Position numbers and translations under genes: made by a program
Shown: piece by piece, positions 44,818 through 53,610 of the stretch
How positions within the stretch are numbered: position 1 is the first letter of the stretch
Layout: each line of letters starts with the position of its first letter
Notes under the pieces: model-generated
What the model was told of the DNA's origin: nothing
The model's database searches: none
What the model saw: only the letters and a program-made list of their open reading frames with translations
Origin: an uncultured Acidobacteriota bacterium
Lineage (GTDB): Bacteria; Acidobacteriota; Blastocatellia; Pyrinomonadales; Pyrinomonadaceae
NCBI GenBank assembly: GCA_902826795.1
Contig: CADEGD010000019.1
Coordinates: 1-64,000 of the forward strand
DNA length: 64,000 nt
Reading direction: 5' to 3'

Positions 44818-45777
44818 CTAATCGGCGAACTGTAGCTCTTCGATGATCTCCCGAGCATACTGCCGTCCCAGCTCGACCTCTTCGGGCATAAGCGAAACCG
44901 CTCCGACCACAGCATGGCCGCCGCCGCCGTATCGCTCGCAGATCTCGGCGATATTGTGGGTTCGCGGCCTCGGAGCCCAAGGATTCGAACCGACCGAGAT
45001 CTTCGTGCGGAAACTGCTCTGGCTGACCGAAACGACGTAAGTCACCTCGGGGTGATAATAATAAGGAATGAACTTGTTATAGCCCTCGATTCCGGTGCCG
45101 ATCAGGTCGAAATTCACGACGCCGCGTTCGGAGATCGCCCGCTCTTTTATTATCTCGGCCGTTTTCCAGTGTTGTTCGAGGATCGGCTCAAGCTTCGCCT
45201 TGATCTCGGGCGATTCGATGATCTCGTCCAGCGACTTCTCGGTCAGCATCCGGATGATCTTCGCAACAAAATCCGGATCTTTCTCACCCTCGATCACCTG
45301 CATAAGTTTCAATGCCGACGAGCGAAGCTCTACGCATTGAGCGGGCGATTCATACAAAGCTCCGTCGATGATGTGTGCCCATTCAACGAGTTCGACCAGC
45401 GATGGATCTTCCCAATCGAACTTCTCCCTGGCGATCCTCGCGATAAACTCAGCACACGATTTGGAGTGAATGTCGAGAAACTTCTTACCGCTCTTGTCGG
45501 CGTTGAAGTGAGCTTCGTCTTCGGGCGAAAGGAAGGCCGACTGGTGATGGTCGAACCACCAAGTCAGGCGGTCGTCCGGACAATATTTGAAATCGACGAT
45601 CGCGTTCTCGTCCCCATCGAACTGCTCGCGGTCAAAGGCATTGCCGGCCCGGTGCATTGTCGGCGTATAGGCGACCTCGGCGCCCGGATGAATCTTAGCC
45701 GTGTAGAACTTTGTGAATATCGCGGCCGAAGAAACGCCGTCGAAACAATTGCCGTGATAGAGTATGCGAAGTTTCAT
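44818..45777 (-). CDS. DHH-family phosphoesterase
   Basis: A 319-residue cytoplasmic enzyme. The metal motifs are YHGNCFDGVSSAAIF (the D of motif I), the FKYCP strand and the WFDHHQSAF triad (Asp76, His77, His78). The C-terminal part has GGGGHAVVGAVSLM, in place of the DHHA1 GGGHxxAA motif. This is the DHH/NrnA-like fold (exopolyphosphatase, nanoRNase or cyclic-dinucleotide phosphodiesterase). The spacing of the second half is somewhat unlike typical NrnA. Substrate not predictable. Confidence 0.88.
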   Translation of the reverse strand: MKLRILYHGNCFDGVSSAAIFTKFYTAKIHPGAEVAYTPTMHRAGNAFDREQFDGDENAIVDFKYCPDDRLTWWFDHHQSAFLSPEDEAHFNADKSGKKFLDIHSKSCAEFIARIAREKFDWEDPSLVELVEWAHIIDGALYESPAQCVELRSSALKLMQVIEGEKDPDFVAKIIRMLTEKSLDEIIESPEIKAKLEPILEQHWKTAEIIKERAISERGVVNFDLIGTGIEGYNKFIPYYYHPEVTYVVSVSQSSFRTKISVGSNPWAPRPRTHNIAEICERYGGGGHAVVGAVSLMPEEVELGRQYAREIIEELQFAD

Positions 45778-45785
45778 AGTTCGAA

Positions 45786-45864
45786 GTTTCAGGTTTTAGG
45801 TTTCAGGTTATAGGTTTGCAGGCAGTATTCGCGAACCTGAAATGTTTAACGCGAAACCTGAAAC
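45786..45864. repeat. Four copies of GTTTCAGGTT in direct and inverted order
   Basis: GTTTCAGGTT occurs at 45786-45795 and 45800-45809; its reverse complement occurs as AACCTGAAA at 45834-45842 and AACCTGAAAC at 45855-45864. The arms can form alternative hairpins in the region between the divergent DHH and GNAT genes. Confidence 0.75.
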
Positions 45865-45926
45865 TCCGGCCCCCGCCGGTACGCAAAACATACAAGATTA
45901 ATGACCGCGACGGAACTCGTCAAGTA

Positions 45927-46394
45927 ATGGAAATACGAATCGCAACTCGAGACGACATCCCGTCGCTCGTTGAATTTAATCAGGCGATGGCGCTCGAAAC
46001 CGAGCAAAAGACGTTGGATGAAGCCATTCTCACTCCAGGCGTTTCGACGGTCTTTGGAGATGCCGCGAAAGGTTTTTACGTAGTTGTAGACGATGCGGGG
46101 TCGGTCGCGGCCGGATTGATGGTTACGACCGAGTGGTCCGATTGGCGCAACGGCTGGTTTTGGTGGATCCAAAGCGTCTACGTCCGGCCGGAGCACCGCG
46201 GCCTGGGCCTCTACGGCAAAATGTACGAGTTTGTTAAGATGCGGGCGGCCGAAGCAGGGAATGTTTGCGGCTTCAGGCTCTATGTAGAAAAAGAAAACGA
46301 GAAAGCTCAGCGCGTTTATGAGAAACTCGGCATGGGCCGCACTCAGTATCTGATGTACGAAGAAGAAACTAAAAGCCGGAGCGTCAGTCAGTGA
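45927..46394 (+). CDS. GNAT-family N-acetyltransferase
   Basis: The ATG at 45927 (MEIRIATRDDIPSLVEFNQAMAL) is chosen; the upstream frame crosses the repeat region. The 155-residue protein shows the acetyl-CoA site WWIQSVYVRPEHRGLGLYGKMYEFVK (V-R-P-E-H-R-G-x-G-x-Y) and the closing GFRLYVEKENEKAQRVYEKLGM. Members acetylate amines of proteins, antibiotics or metabolites. The substrate is unknown. Its stop codon is within a strong hairpin terminator. Confidence 0.9.
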   Translation: MEIRIATRDDIPSLVEFNQAMALETEQKTLDEAILTPGVSTVFGDAAKGFYVVVDDAGSVAAGLMVTTEWSDWRNGWFWWIQSVYVRPEHRGLGLYGKMYEFVKMRAAEAGNVCGFRLYVEKENEKAQRVYEKLGMGRTQYLMYEEETKSRSVSQ

Positions 46395-46405
46395 CGCTCC
46401 GGCTA
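46375..46405 (+). terminator. Hairpin spanning the end of the GNAT gene
   Basis: A perfect 13-bp stem (AGCCGGAGCGTCA, 46375-46387, with complement 46393-46405) and 5-base loop overlap the GNAT stop codon. The following sequence is not U-rich, so it may act with Rho or as an mRNA-stabilising stem. Confidence 0.65.
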
Positions 46406-46465
46406 GTTTCAAAGAAAATCGGTTTTAGATCGAAAGCATAAAGAGGATTTTGAGATTGGAATTAA

Positions 46466-46498
46466 GTTCACCCTATTTGGATTTATTGTTCACCCTAT
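46466..46498 (+). repeat. Direct repeat GTTCACCCTAT, two copies
   Basis: Copies at 46466-46476 and 46488-46498 start 22 bases apart, about two helical turns. This spacing could suit a dimeric DNA-binding protein. Confidence 0.7.
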
Positions 46499-46555
46499 AA
46501 GAAGAAGCGTTTCGTTCCATAACCGATTTTCAAAGACCGTAAAATCTTTTGTAAA

Positions 46556-46630
46556 TTGAGGAAAAGGCCCAATCTAGTCTTCGTGCCCACACTCGAAGAT
46601 TTCCCCCAAGCAATCAGGCCTTTTCCTCAA
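46556..46630. repeat. 75-base element with perfect 14-bp terminal inverted repeats and an inner hairpin
   Basis: TTGAGGAAAAGGCC (46556-46569) is perfectly complementary to 46617-46630. Between them TCTTCG (46578-46583) pairs with CGAAGA (46594-46599). The whole could fold into a stem with an inner hairpin. It might be a structured RNA, a MITE-like remnant or a large terminator. No target-site duplication was seen at its edges. Confidence 0.7.
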
Positions 46631-46906
46631 ACTGTAGACATCGCGTCATTAACCCCTTGTTCCTTCAGTTGCCCGCGATGTCAAAAACTACCTTCCGAGT
46701 GCCCTTCCTAGAGCAACGTCCGTGCCAAATACCGAATATCTTGATGTTTTCAAATAAACCAAAAATTCTGTTCGTTATACGAGGTAAAAACATTTCAAAA
46801 CAATACGCTTTCAGCGTCTTGTTTTCATACGACATCACAAAATCGAACACACTAACCGTTCGATTTCCATCCAGTTTTAGTGAAACAGCACCAACATGCT
46901 CTAATA

Positions 46907-47200
46907 ATGCAAATGGCGTGCATAAACGAAACGCGGTTCGCCGAAATATGCGATGGAATAAGATCGGACCGCCAGATCATCATCAAACACAACCCGATCG
47001 GCACAGAAGACGAGATACTTTTATGGATGCTGCTGAGCTGTCTGATCAGCTATTTAAGCCTAACGGACAACGAGACCCCCTGCTTCACCGGCGTTCCCGA
47101 TGCGAAGACGTACAAAGATGCGATCGCGTTCGTGCTCAACAACCGGGCGGAAAATAACTTTGACCCGGAGCCCCACATTGATAGGATGTTGGAAAAATGA
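46907..47200 (+). CDS. Small protein of unknown function coupled to an MBL-fold gene
   Basis: A protein of about 97 residues. The possible starts are ATG 46907, ATG 46913 and GTG 46880; none has a strong ribosome-binding site. The sequence (CINETRFAEICDGIRSDRQIIIKHNPIGTEDEILLWMLLSCLISYLSLTDNETPCFTGVPDAKTYKDAIAFVLNN in the middle and end) includes a hydrophobic helix near its centre and an acidic/Asn-rich tail. Its stop overlaps the start of the metallo-beta-lactamase-fold gene as ATGA, so translation is coupled, which is the main evidence that it is a real gene. Family not recognised. Confidence 0.6.
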   Translation: MQMACINETRFAEICDGIRSDRQIIIKHNPIGTEDEILLWMLLSCLISYLSLTDNETPCFTGVPDAKTYKDAIAFVLNNRAENNFDPEPHIDRMLEK

Positions 47201-47877
47201 TCGTCCAAACCTTCGTTCAAACCGCGTTTCAGCAAAACACTCGCGTCGTATCGTGTTCGAACACGGGTGCCGCGATCTGCATCGATCCGGGTGAGCCGTC
47301 GCCGGACGTGGCGGGATACATCCGCGATGAAGGGCTGGACCTGAAATCGATCGTCCTAACTCACGGCCACCTCGATCACGTAGGCGGAACCGCGTCCATT
47401 AAGCGGGAATTCCCCGATGCCGAGGTGCTGCTTCACGCCGAAGAGAATGATCTATACACCTCGCTGCCGCAGCAGCCGTTGATGATGGGCATCCAGCCGC
47501 ATCAGCTTGCCGCTCTCGGTATGGATTATGAAGATCCGCCCGCGGCAACGCGATTCGTCGAACACGGCGAGGTTTTGCAGGTCGGCGATCTCAAATTTGA
47601 GATACGTCATTGTCCCGGCCACACGCTTGGGCATATAGTGCTTGCGGAACACGATCAGAAGACAGTTTTCACCGGCGACTGCCTGTTCAACGGAACCATC
47701 GGCAGGACCGATCTGCCCGGTGGAAGTTACGACCGGCTTATCTCATCGATCGGCGAGCAGGTAATGTCACTTAGCGATGAATTTGTGGTAATGTGCGGTC
47801 ATGGTCCCGACACGACGGTTGGCAGCGAGCGGACTAACAACCCGTTTCTGACCGGCCTTTATCAGCTCGGATCCTGA
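47197..47877 (+). CDS. Metallo-beta-lactamase-fold hydrolase (glyoxalase II-like)
   Basis: A 226-residue cytoplasmic protein. The metal site is VLTHGHLDHVGG (His56, His58, Asp60, His61), followed by FEIRHCPGHTLGHIVL (third His), TVFTGDCLFNGTIGRTDLPGG (Asp) and VMCGHGPDTTVGSE (last His). This is the full seven-ligand set of the glyoxalase II-type MBL hydrolases, which cleave thioesters such as S-lactoylglutathione or have unknown substrates. The start ATG overlaps the stop of a small unknown gene. Confidence 0.93.
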   Translation: MIVQTFVQTAFQQNTRVVSCSNTGAAICIDPGEPSPDVAGYIRDEGLDLKSIVLTHGHLDHVGGTASIKREFPDAEVLLHAEENDLYTSLPQQPLMMGIQPHQLAALGMDYEDPPAATRFVEHGEVLQVGDLKFEIRHCPGHTLGHIVLAEHDQKTVFTGDCLFNGTIGRTDLPGGSYDRLISSIGEQVMSLSDEFVVMCGHGPDTTVGSERTNNPFLTGLYQLGS

Positions 47878-47945
47878 TGCTGCGAAGGCCCGCTCGTTAG
47901 CAAGGGGTGACATACAACTTGACCCTAAACCTCGGAGAAGAAAAC

Positions 47946-48848
47946 ATGCGCAGATTGATCTCTTCCTTGTTATTGACAGGCCTTTTTTCATCGCTAGCAT
48001 TCAGCCACGGTGACAACAGTCACTTTCCTAAACAGCAGGACATTGTCGTGAAAACGACGAAAGTGAATGGCAATGTTTACATGCTGCAGGGACGCGGCGG
48101 GAATGTGGGAGCTATCGTCGGGCCTGAGGGAACACTGATCGTCGACGACGATTACAAAGCCGTCAGCCAAAAGCTCGCCGCGGCTCTAAAGGAACTCGGC
48201 AGCGACAAGCCGCGATTCGTTCTGAATACTCACTGGCACGGCGATCATACCGAGGGCAACGAATTTTTCGGCAAGGATTCGACGATCGTCGCACATATCA
48301 ACGTTCGCAAGCGGATGATGGATCCGCCGACGATATTCGGCCAGGCGACTGCTCCGTACATGCCGGTCGCTCTTCCGATCGTCACGTATACCGAGAGTTT
48401 GTCGATCCACATCAACGGCGAAGAGGTACGGCTAGTTCATTACCCGAGCGGCCACACCGATGGCGACACGGTCGTGTTTTTTGAGAAGGCGAACGTCGTT
48501 CACTTCGGCGACACGTTCTTCTTTGGCAGATTTCCATTCGTTGACATCGACAGCGGCGGCAGCGTTCAGGGGTTGATCAACAATATCGGCTCGCTGATTC
48601 AGAAGGTGCCCGCCGACGCCAAACTGATCCCCGGCCACGGCCCGCTCGCCACTCACGCCGATCTCAAAAACTATCACGCGATCCTCGTCGAAACTTCGAA
48701 GATCGTGACGGACGCGATGAAGGCTGGCAAGTCTCTCGAAGAGATACAAAAAGCCGGCCTCCCGGAAAAGTTTAAGGAAGCCGGCTCGGGTTTTATCAAA
48801 AACGATGCCTGGATCGCGACGATCCATCGCAGCTACTCAAAAAAATAG
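47946..48848 (+). CDS. Secreted metallo-beta-lactamase-fold hydrolase
   Basis: The ATG at 47946 follows CGGAGAAGAAAAC and starts a signal peptide (MRRLISSLLLTGLFSSLAFS). The 300-residue product has NTHWHGDHTEGN (His96, His98, Asp100, His101), HYPSGHTDGDTVVFF (third His), VHFGDTFFFGRFPF (Asp) and IPGHGPLATHADL (last His). The H-x-H-x-D-H and spacing agree with the quinoprotein-relay or subclass B3-like MBL proteins of the periplasm. Beta-lactamase activity cannot be predicted. It is encoded 68 bases after the cytoplasmic MBL gene. Confidence 0.9.
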   Translation: MRRLISSLLLTGLFSSLAFSHGDNSHFPKQQDIVVKTTKVNGNVYMLQGRGGNVGAIVGPEGTLIVDDDYKAVSQKLAAALKELGSDKPRFVLNTHWHGDHTEGNEFFGKDSTIVAHINVRKRMMDPPTIFGQATAPYMPVALPIVTYTESLSIHINGEEVRLVHYPSGHTDGDTVVFFEKANVVHFGDTFFFGRFPFVDIDSGGSVQGLINNIGSLIQKVPADAKLIPGHGPLATHADLKNYHAILVETSKIVTDAMKAGKSLEEIQKAGLPEKFKEAGSGFIKNDAWIATIHRSYSKK

Positions 48849-48849
48849 C

Positions 48850-50664
48850 TTACTTCTTTGGCGTTAAGCGATAGAGCCTGAACAACCCGAACTCCTGACC
48901 TTGATCGCGCGTGTACCAACGGTCGAGGTTCTCAAACGTGGTTTCAGATTCTGACGGGGCGATGATGTGATCCAATGGCGATGCATAGGCTTCACCAGCT
49001 GAGAACGTTTTCACAAACGCGGCATAGTTAGCTGCTTCAGCTGTAATCTCGCTTTCCGTTATCTCGTTCGTGCCGCTGCTTAGAACGGGCAAAGCTCTTT
49101 CGCCGCCGAAAATAGCTGCAGTCACCTCAAAGGACTTTGCGCGAAGTGCTTCGTTCACCTCTTGCCCCGTGTATCCCGCAAAATAAAGGTATCGATAAAA
49201 CCGGCGTTTGTTCTCTTCAACGCCTATGCCGCCGGCCGATGACGTGTGTGCATTCCAAAATGAAACCGCGTTGGGAACGGACGGGATGATATCCGCCGTG
49301 ACGAAATTGGTCGCGACGATCACCTGTTTGCGCGACTTGTCAGCCGCCGCAGCCCGGATCGCCGGAAGCGAGCCGTCGCGGATCTCGGCCACGGTCATCG
49401 AACGATTTGCGGAGGTGAACGATTCGAACGAGCCCCACGCGAACGCTGCGATCGCGAGATAAACAAGAAATCGATTTCGCTTCTCGCTCGTTCGGTCCGG
49501 CTTTAAGACGCCGATCAGCATGACAGCGGCCGTCAGCACCATGTAGTTCGCGATGAATAGTTCATAGTGAACCGGCTGCAGCGAGCGGCCGGTGATGACC
49601 TGCTGATTAAAGAGTATGACCGGTGTGAGTGCGAGAGAGAGCAGGAGTATCAGGCTGGACCCAAACGGCTCGCCGGATCTTCTTGAAACGACGATCGCGG
49701 CGGCCGCGACGATCAAGCCGACGATCATCGACGGCGAGTCGAACTGCGGCATTCGAGTGAGGTCGAGAAGTTGAACACTATCGAGATTTACCGATCGCTG
49801 AGATAGCAGGGAAAAGTAAGGTACTAGCACGATCGCCGCAAATCCCGCGACAACACCTGCCGCGATTAAAACGTTCCGCGACTGCGAACGCCGAACGATC
49901 AGATAAATTATTGCAAAACAGGCCAGCCACGCCGCGGCCGCCGTCCACAGATAGAAGTAAGAGAAAACGAGTATCGCGAATACGACACCCGCACCGATGG
50001 CGAACGTCACCGTCGCCTTCGTCGTTTCCCGATTGGCCGCCTTGTAAAACAACAGGCAAAAGACGAAGAACAGCGGAAACGCAAATCCGGGCTGATAGCG
50101 GCGCAGGAATGGGAGGAAATCGGCGAGCACCCTTCCGTCAATGAGTACGCGAAGTTCGCCCTGAAGCGCCAACGCGGTTCCGAAACACAGCACGATGATC
50201 GGCCCTACCGTTGCCAACAAGCCGTCTTCTGTAGCCGAAAACAAAAGTATGTAAATAACGATAGCTGAAAAGATCGCTATGAATGCGGCCAATAGGATAA
50301 ACGCCGTGGATACGCTGACGCCCAAAACTCTCGCCGGAACGGCTATCGCGTAAGCCGGGATGAACTGTATCGAGTAGAGCGTTTCGGGCTGCGGTGTCGT
50401 CGGGCTATCCGAAAGCCCTAGAAACGGGTCGTGCTTTCGCGGCTCACCGTGGATCAACCCGTTAACATATGCCGAATAAGCGGGCTCGTCGTAATTAGAA
50501 ACAAAGTAACTGCCGTACCACTTGCCCACCGCGAGCATGAAAAAAAGCTGCGGCAGCAGGGCGACAAAAAGTATTGCGGCGATGGGGATCAACACTTTGC
50601 GCCCTGACGCAAATTGAATTGGCATATGTTTGGGTTCCGCTGAAGACTGATTTGCGGCTGTCAC
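48850..50664 (-). CDS. Polytopic membrane protein (GT-C-like/O-antigen-polymerase-like) of unknown function
   Basis: A 604-residue protein with about 11-12 membrane segments (for example VLIPIAAILFVALLPQLFFMLAVG and the string of hydrophobic helices between residues 120 and 400) and a soluble C-terminal domain of about 190 residues. An early extracytoplasmic loop WYGSYFVSNYDEPAYSAYVNG has an acidic patch like that of GT-C glycosyltransferases, where DxD or DE residues bind lipid-linked sugars. Family not certain. The start may be GTG 50664 or ATG 50625. It converges on the MBL gene with one base between the stops. Confidence 0.65.
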   Translation of the reverse strand: MTAANQSSAEPKHMPIQFASGRKVLIPIAAILFVALLPQLFFMLAVGKWYGSYFVSNYDEPAYSAYVNGLIHGEPRKHDPFLGLSDSPTTPQPETLYSIQFIPAYAIAVPARVLGVSVSTAFILLAAFIAIFSAIVIYILLFSATEDGLLATVGPIIVLCFGTALALQGELRVLIDGRVLADFLPFLRRYQPGFAFPLFFVFCLLFYKAANRETTKATVTFAIGAGVVFAILVFSYFYLWTAAAAWLACFAIIYLIVRRSQSRNVLIAAGVVAGFAAIVLVPYFSLLSQRSVNLDSVQLLDLTRMPQFDSPSMIVGLIVAAAAIVVSRRSGEPFGSSLILLLSLALTPVILFNQQVITGRSLQPVHYELFIANYMVLTAAVMLIGVLKPDRTSEKRNRFLVYLAIAAFAWGSFESFTSANRSMTVAEIRDGSLPAIRAAAADKSRKQVIVATNFVTADIIPSVPNAVSFWNAHTSSAGGIGVEENKRRFYRYLYFAGYTGQEVNEALRAKSFEVTAAIFGGERALPVLSSGTNEITESEITAEAANYAAFVKTFSAGEAYASPLDHIIAPSESETTFENLDRWYTRDQGQEFGLFRLYRLTPKK

Positions 50665-50673
50665 GATGATAGT

Positions 50674-50705
50674 AAAAAAGGCGAGCCGCGGAAAACAGCT
50701 CGCCT
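50674..50705 (-). terminator. Intrinsic terminator of the aldolase gene
   Basis: On the minus strand AGGCGAGC (50698-50705) pairs with GCTCGCCT (50679-50686), followed by a T-run (50679-50674). It lies 25 bases downstream of the aldolase stop. Confidence 0.8.
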
Positions 50706-50729
50706 CGAATCTTGCGCCTATCGATTTGC

Positions 50730-51806
50730 TTACGCGACTGTTACTTCCTTCGACAGATAAACATCTTGTATGGCGTTAAGCAGTTCGACGCCTTCGTTCA
50801 TCGGACGTTGGAAAGCCTTGCGGCCTGAGATCAGGCCGGCACCGCCGCCGCGTTTGTTGATCACTGCGGTGCGAACTGCATCGGCCATGTCGCCCGCTCC
50901 CTTCGATTCGCCGCCCGAATTGATCAGCCCGGCACGTCCCATGTAGCAGTTCGCGACCTGGTATCGCACAAGGTCGATCGGGCTGTCGCTCGTCAGGTCC
51001 GTGTAGATCTTCGGATTCGTCTTACCGTAGCTGCTTTCGGTATTCAGCATGTTATAGCCGCCGTTTCGCTCCGGCAGCTTCTGCTTGATGATGTCTGCCT
51101 GGATCGTCACGCCGAGGTGATTCGCCTGGCCGGTAAGGTCGGCGGCGGTGTGCATATCGCCGTCCGGCCCCTTGAATTTTGGATTACGCAGGTAGCACCA
51201 AAGGATCGTCGCCATTCCGAGTTCGTGGGCGTATGCGAACGCCTCCGCTACTTCGGTTATCTGCCGCGTCGAGTTGTCAGAGCCGAAATAGATCGTCGCT
51301 CCCACGGCGACCGCGCCCATGTTGCGGGCTTGTTCGATCGTCCCGAACATTACCTGATCGAAAGCGTTTGGATAGGTCAGCAGTTCGTTGTGGTTGATCT
51401 TTACGACGAACGGGATCTTGTGCGCATACTTTCGGGCCACCGCACCAAGCACGCCGAAGGTCGACGCGACGGCGTTACATCCGCCTTCGATCGCGAGCTT
51501 GACGATATTCTGAGGATCGAAATACTGCGGATTAGGTGCAAAAGATGCTCCCGCCGAGTGCTCGATGCCCTGATCGACCGGCAGGATCGACAGATATCCT
51601 GTTCCCGACAAACGCCCGTTCGAATAGAGCGTCTGTAAGCTGCGCAAGACCGCCGGCGACCGATCCGAGTCCATCCACACCCGGTCCACAAAATCGCCGC
51701 CCGGAAGATACAGGTCGTCTTTGCTTATCGTCTTCGATACATGACCAAGCAGCGATTCCGCGTCGCCCCCTAAATATTCCTGTATCTTGTTGAAATCCAA
51801 TGACAT
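50730..51806 (-). CDS. fbaB: Class I fructose-bisphosphate aldolase (FbaB/DhnA family)
   Basis: A 358-residue enzyme; ATG 51806 has TGGAG nine bases ahead and the longer frame to 51935 is rejected. Features: [56 protein letters not shown], and the Schiff-base lysine region [12 protein letters not shown], with [13 protein letters not shown] at the phosphate site. FbaB cleaves fructose-1,6-bisphosphate in glycolysis and gluconeogenesis without metal. It stands alone and is followed by a good terminator. Confidence 0.95.
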   Translation of the reverse strand: MSLDFNKIQEYLGGDAESLLGHVSKTISKDDLYLPGGDFVDRVWMDSDRSPAVLRSLQTLYSNGRLSGTGYLSILPVDQGIEHSAGASFAPNPQYFDPQNIVKLAIEGGCNAVASTFGVLGAVARKYAHKIPFVVKINHNELLTYPNAFDQVMFGTIEQARNMGAVAVGATIYFGSDNSTRQITEVAEAFAYAHELGMATILWCYLRNPKFKGPDGDMHTAADLTGQANHLGVTIQADIIKQKLPERNGGYNMLNTESSYGKTNPKIYTDLTSDSPIDLVRYQVANCYMGRAGLINSGGESKGAGDMADAVRTAVINKRGGGAGLISGRKAFQRPMNEGVELLNAIQDVYLSKEVTVA

Positions 51807-52023
51807 AGTTCGACTCCAGAGAAGATTTGAATCAAATTTCGAAATAAGAAGTGTACCACAGGCGTTCGCAAGAAAAACGCCGCCGATATTCCTATTGATT
51901 TGCGCCGGAGAACTCGTTATATTCCATGTGTTCACCTACTCGAAAATATTTCGAAAATTAGTGCGGCAATAGCCGTTTTGTTGTTAGGGATTTCCGCGTC
52001 CTCCCGCGGGCCAAACTAAAACT

Positions 52024-53556
52024 ATGACCTCATCCTCCTATGCGAAGCCGTTGTCGGTGCTTTCGTTTCTCTGCGCCCTTTTCCTGATATCCAGCGTGGC
52101 TTTCGGCCAAGACAAAGATTGGCGAGAGATCGTTCCGGCCGAACTTCAGCTGAAGTCGCCAAAGGTAGAACCTGATGCCGACGCCGAGGTTCTGTTTTGG
52201 GAAGTGCGTGTAGACGACAGTAATCCGGACAGCATGGTCATGAAGCATTACAAACGCGTCAAGATATTTACCGAGCGTGGTCGCGAGAAATTCAGCAAGG
52301 TGGATATTCCGTTCACCACGAATCTGAGGATCAAGAACATTACGGCCCGCGTGATCAAACCGGATGGAACCATCACCGATCTGGCAAAGGCAGACGTTTT
52401 CGATCGGGAGATCGCTCGAACTGATAAGGTCAAGGTCAACGCTAAGTCATTCGCCGTCCCGAATATCGAGGCGGGTTCGATATTCGAATACAAGTACCAG
52501 GAAGTCTTCAGTTATGGCTCAGCCGAAGACATGCGGATGCCTTTCCAGCACGATGTCCCGATCCAGAACATCTCTTACTATTTCAAACCGGCGGGTAGTG
52601 TCACTTACCTTCGTTTCAACATGCCTGAGACAAAGTTCGTTAAGGACAAGGGAGGCTTTTTACGAGCTACGATGGAGAATGTTCCGTCGATCAAAGAAGA
52701 GCCGTATATGCCACCCGAGGATGAGGTGCGATCTTGGTTACTGGTCTATTACTCTCTGGACCAATATGCAAAGAATGCGATCTCCAGTTCAGACTTCTGG
52801 TCGCGAGCCGGCGGAGCGATCGTTAGACGGTGGGGCGTCAAGGAAACGCTCAAGCCGGGGAAAGAAATTAAGGCTGCCGCGGCGGAAATAGCTGCCGGCA
52901 CTACCACTCCGGACGATCAGATGGCCAAGATCTTTGCGTTTTGTAAGACGAAGATCAAGAACATCTCATACGACGCCTCAATGACCGAGGAACAGAAGGA
53001 CGAGATCAAGCCGAATAAATCCCCTTCGGATACGTATAAGAAACTCCAAGGACGCGAATCTGAGATCAACGAGCTTTTCGCTTCGCTGGCCGACTCCCTC
53101 GGACTTGAAACGCGGCTGGCATTTGGCGGCGACCGCAGCGAAATGTTTTTCAACCCAAACCAGGCTCACGAATCCTTCGTCGGATTGTTCCTCCAGCCGG
53201 GCGTTTTCAAATATGGCACGTCGCCTGCATTCTCGACTGCCGACCGGAAATATCCCATCTTTTTCCACTATCCGTGGACCGAGAATGATGATGTTCAGAT
53301 CGCCTTACCCAAAGGGTACGAGCTCGAGAATGCAGATTCTCCGATGCCGATTGCTGATTCTTCAAAGATCAGCTACCACAACATCAAAATGAGGATCGAT
53401 AAGGCGAATAACGTACTCCACTACGATCGCTCGTTCGTCTTCGGAAACAACGGTTTCACGTTGTTCCAACCGCAGGACTACAAGCCTCTCAAGGATTTGT
53501 TCGATGCGTTTCACAAGAGCGATACACACATGATGACCGTTCGGCAGATGCAGTGA
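52024..53556 (+). CDS. DUF3857 protein, shortened transglutaminase-like paralogue 1
   Basis: A 510-residue secreted protein with signal peptide (SVLSFLCALFLISSVAFGQ). The DUF3857 domain spans about residues 50-230 (KVEPDADAEVLFWEVRVDD; FTERGREKFSKVDIP; VIKPDGTITDLAKADVFDREIA). The following transglutaminase-like domain has lost the catalytic Cys: the aligned position is Glu345 in KKLQGRESEINELF. Compared with the next gene it lacks about 152 residues between FFNPNQAHESFVG and LFLQPGVFKYG, exactly where the catalytic His and Asp would be. It is probably a non-enzymatic paralogue. First of three tandem genes. Confidence 0.85.
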   Translation: MTSSSYAKPLSVLSFLCALFLISSVAFGQDKDWREIVPAELQLKSPKVEPDADAEVLFWEVRVDDSNPDSMVMKHYKRVKIFTERGREKFSKVDIPFTTNLRIKNITARVIKPDGTITDLAKADVFDREIARTDKVKVNAKSFAVPNIEAGSIFEYKYQEVFSYGSAEDMRMPFQHDVPIQNISYYFKPAGSVTYLRFNMPETKFVKDKGGFLRATMENVPSIKEEPYMPPEDEVRSWLLVYYSLDQYAKNAISSSDFWSRAGGAIVRRWGVKETLKPGKEIKAAAAEIAAGTTTPDDQMAKIFAFCKTKIKNISYDASMTEEQKDEIKPNKSPSDTYKKLQGRESEINELFASLADSLGLETRLAFGGDRSEMFFNPNQAHESFVGLFLQPGVFKYGTSPAFSTADRKYPIFFHYPWTENDDVQIALPKGYELENADSPMPIADSSKISYHNIKMRIDKANNVLHYDRSFVFGNNGFTLFQPQDYKPLKDLFDAFHKSDTHMMTVRQMQ

Positions 53557-53610
53557 TTAGTAATTGTTGATTCCGGACCGATGACTTTTGAAACTGAGAC
53601 CTAATAGAAC

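Larger units (their letters stand above)
46406..46906. other. AT-richer intergenic region with repeats and a nested inverted repeat
   Basis: About 500 bases without a convincing gene. It contains two direct copies of GTTCACCCTAT (46466-46476 and 46488-46498) and a 75-base structure flanked by perfect 14-bp inverted repeats (46556-46630). A plus-strand frame (46657-47157) and a short minus-strand frame (46665-46850) are open but have no recognisable protein features. Confidence 0.6.

Noticed and set aside
46665..46850. 61-codon minus-strand frame in the intergenic region
   Set aside because: The peptide looks protein-like in places but has no ribosome-binding site or recognised motif; left as unannotated.
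46657..47157. 166-codon plus-strand frame
   Set aside because: No start signal, no family features, and it overlaps the small gene coupled to the MBL hydrolase in another frame.
47197..48848. Antibiotic-resistance beta-lactamases
   Set aside because: Both proteins have the MBL fold, but the fold covers many hydrolases and nothing specific to beta-lactam cleavage is visible.
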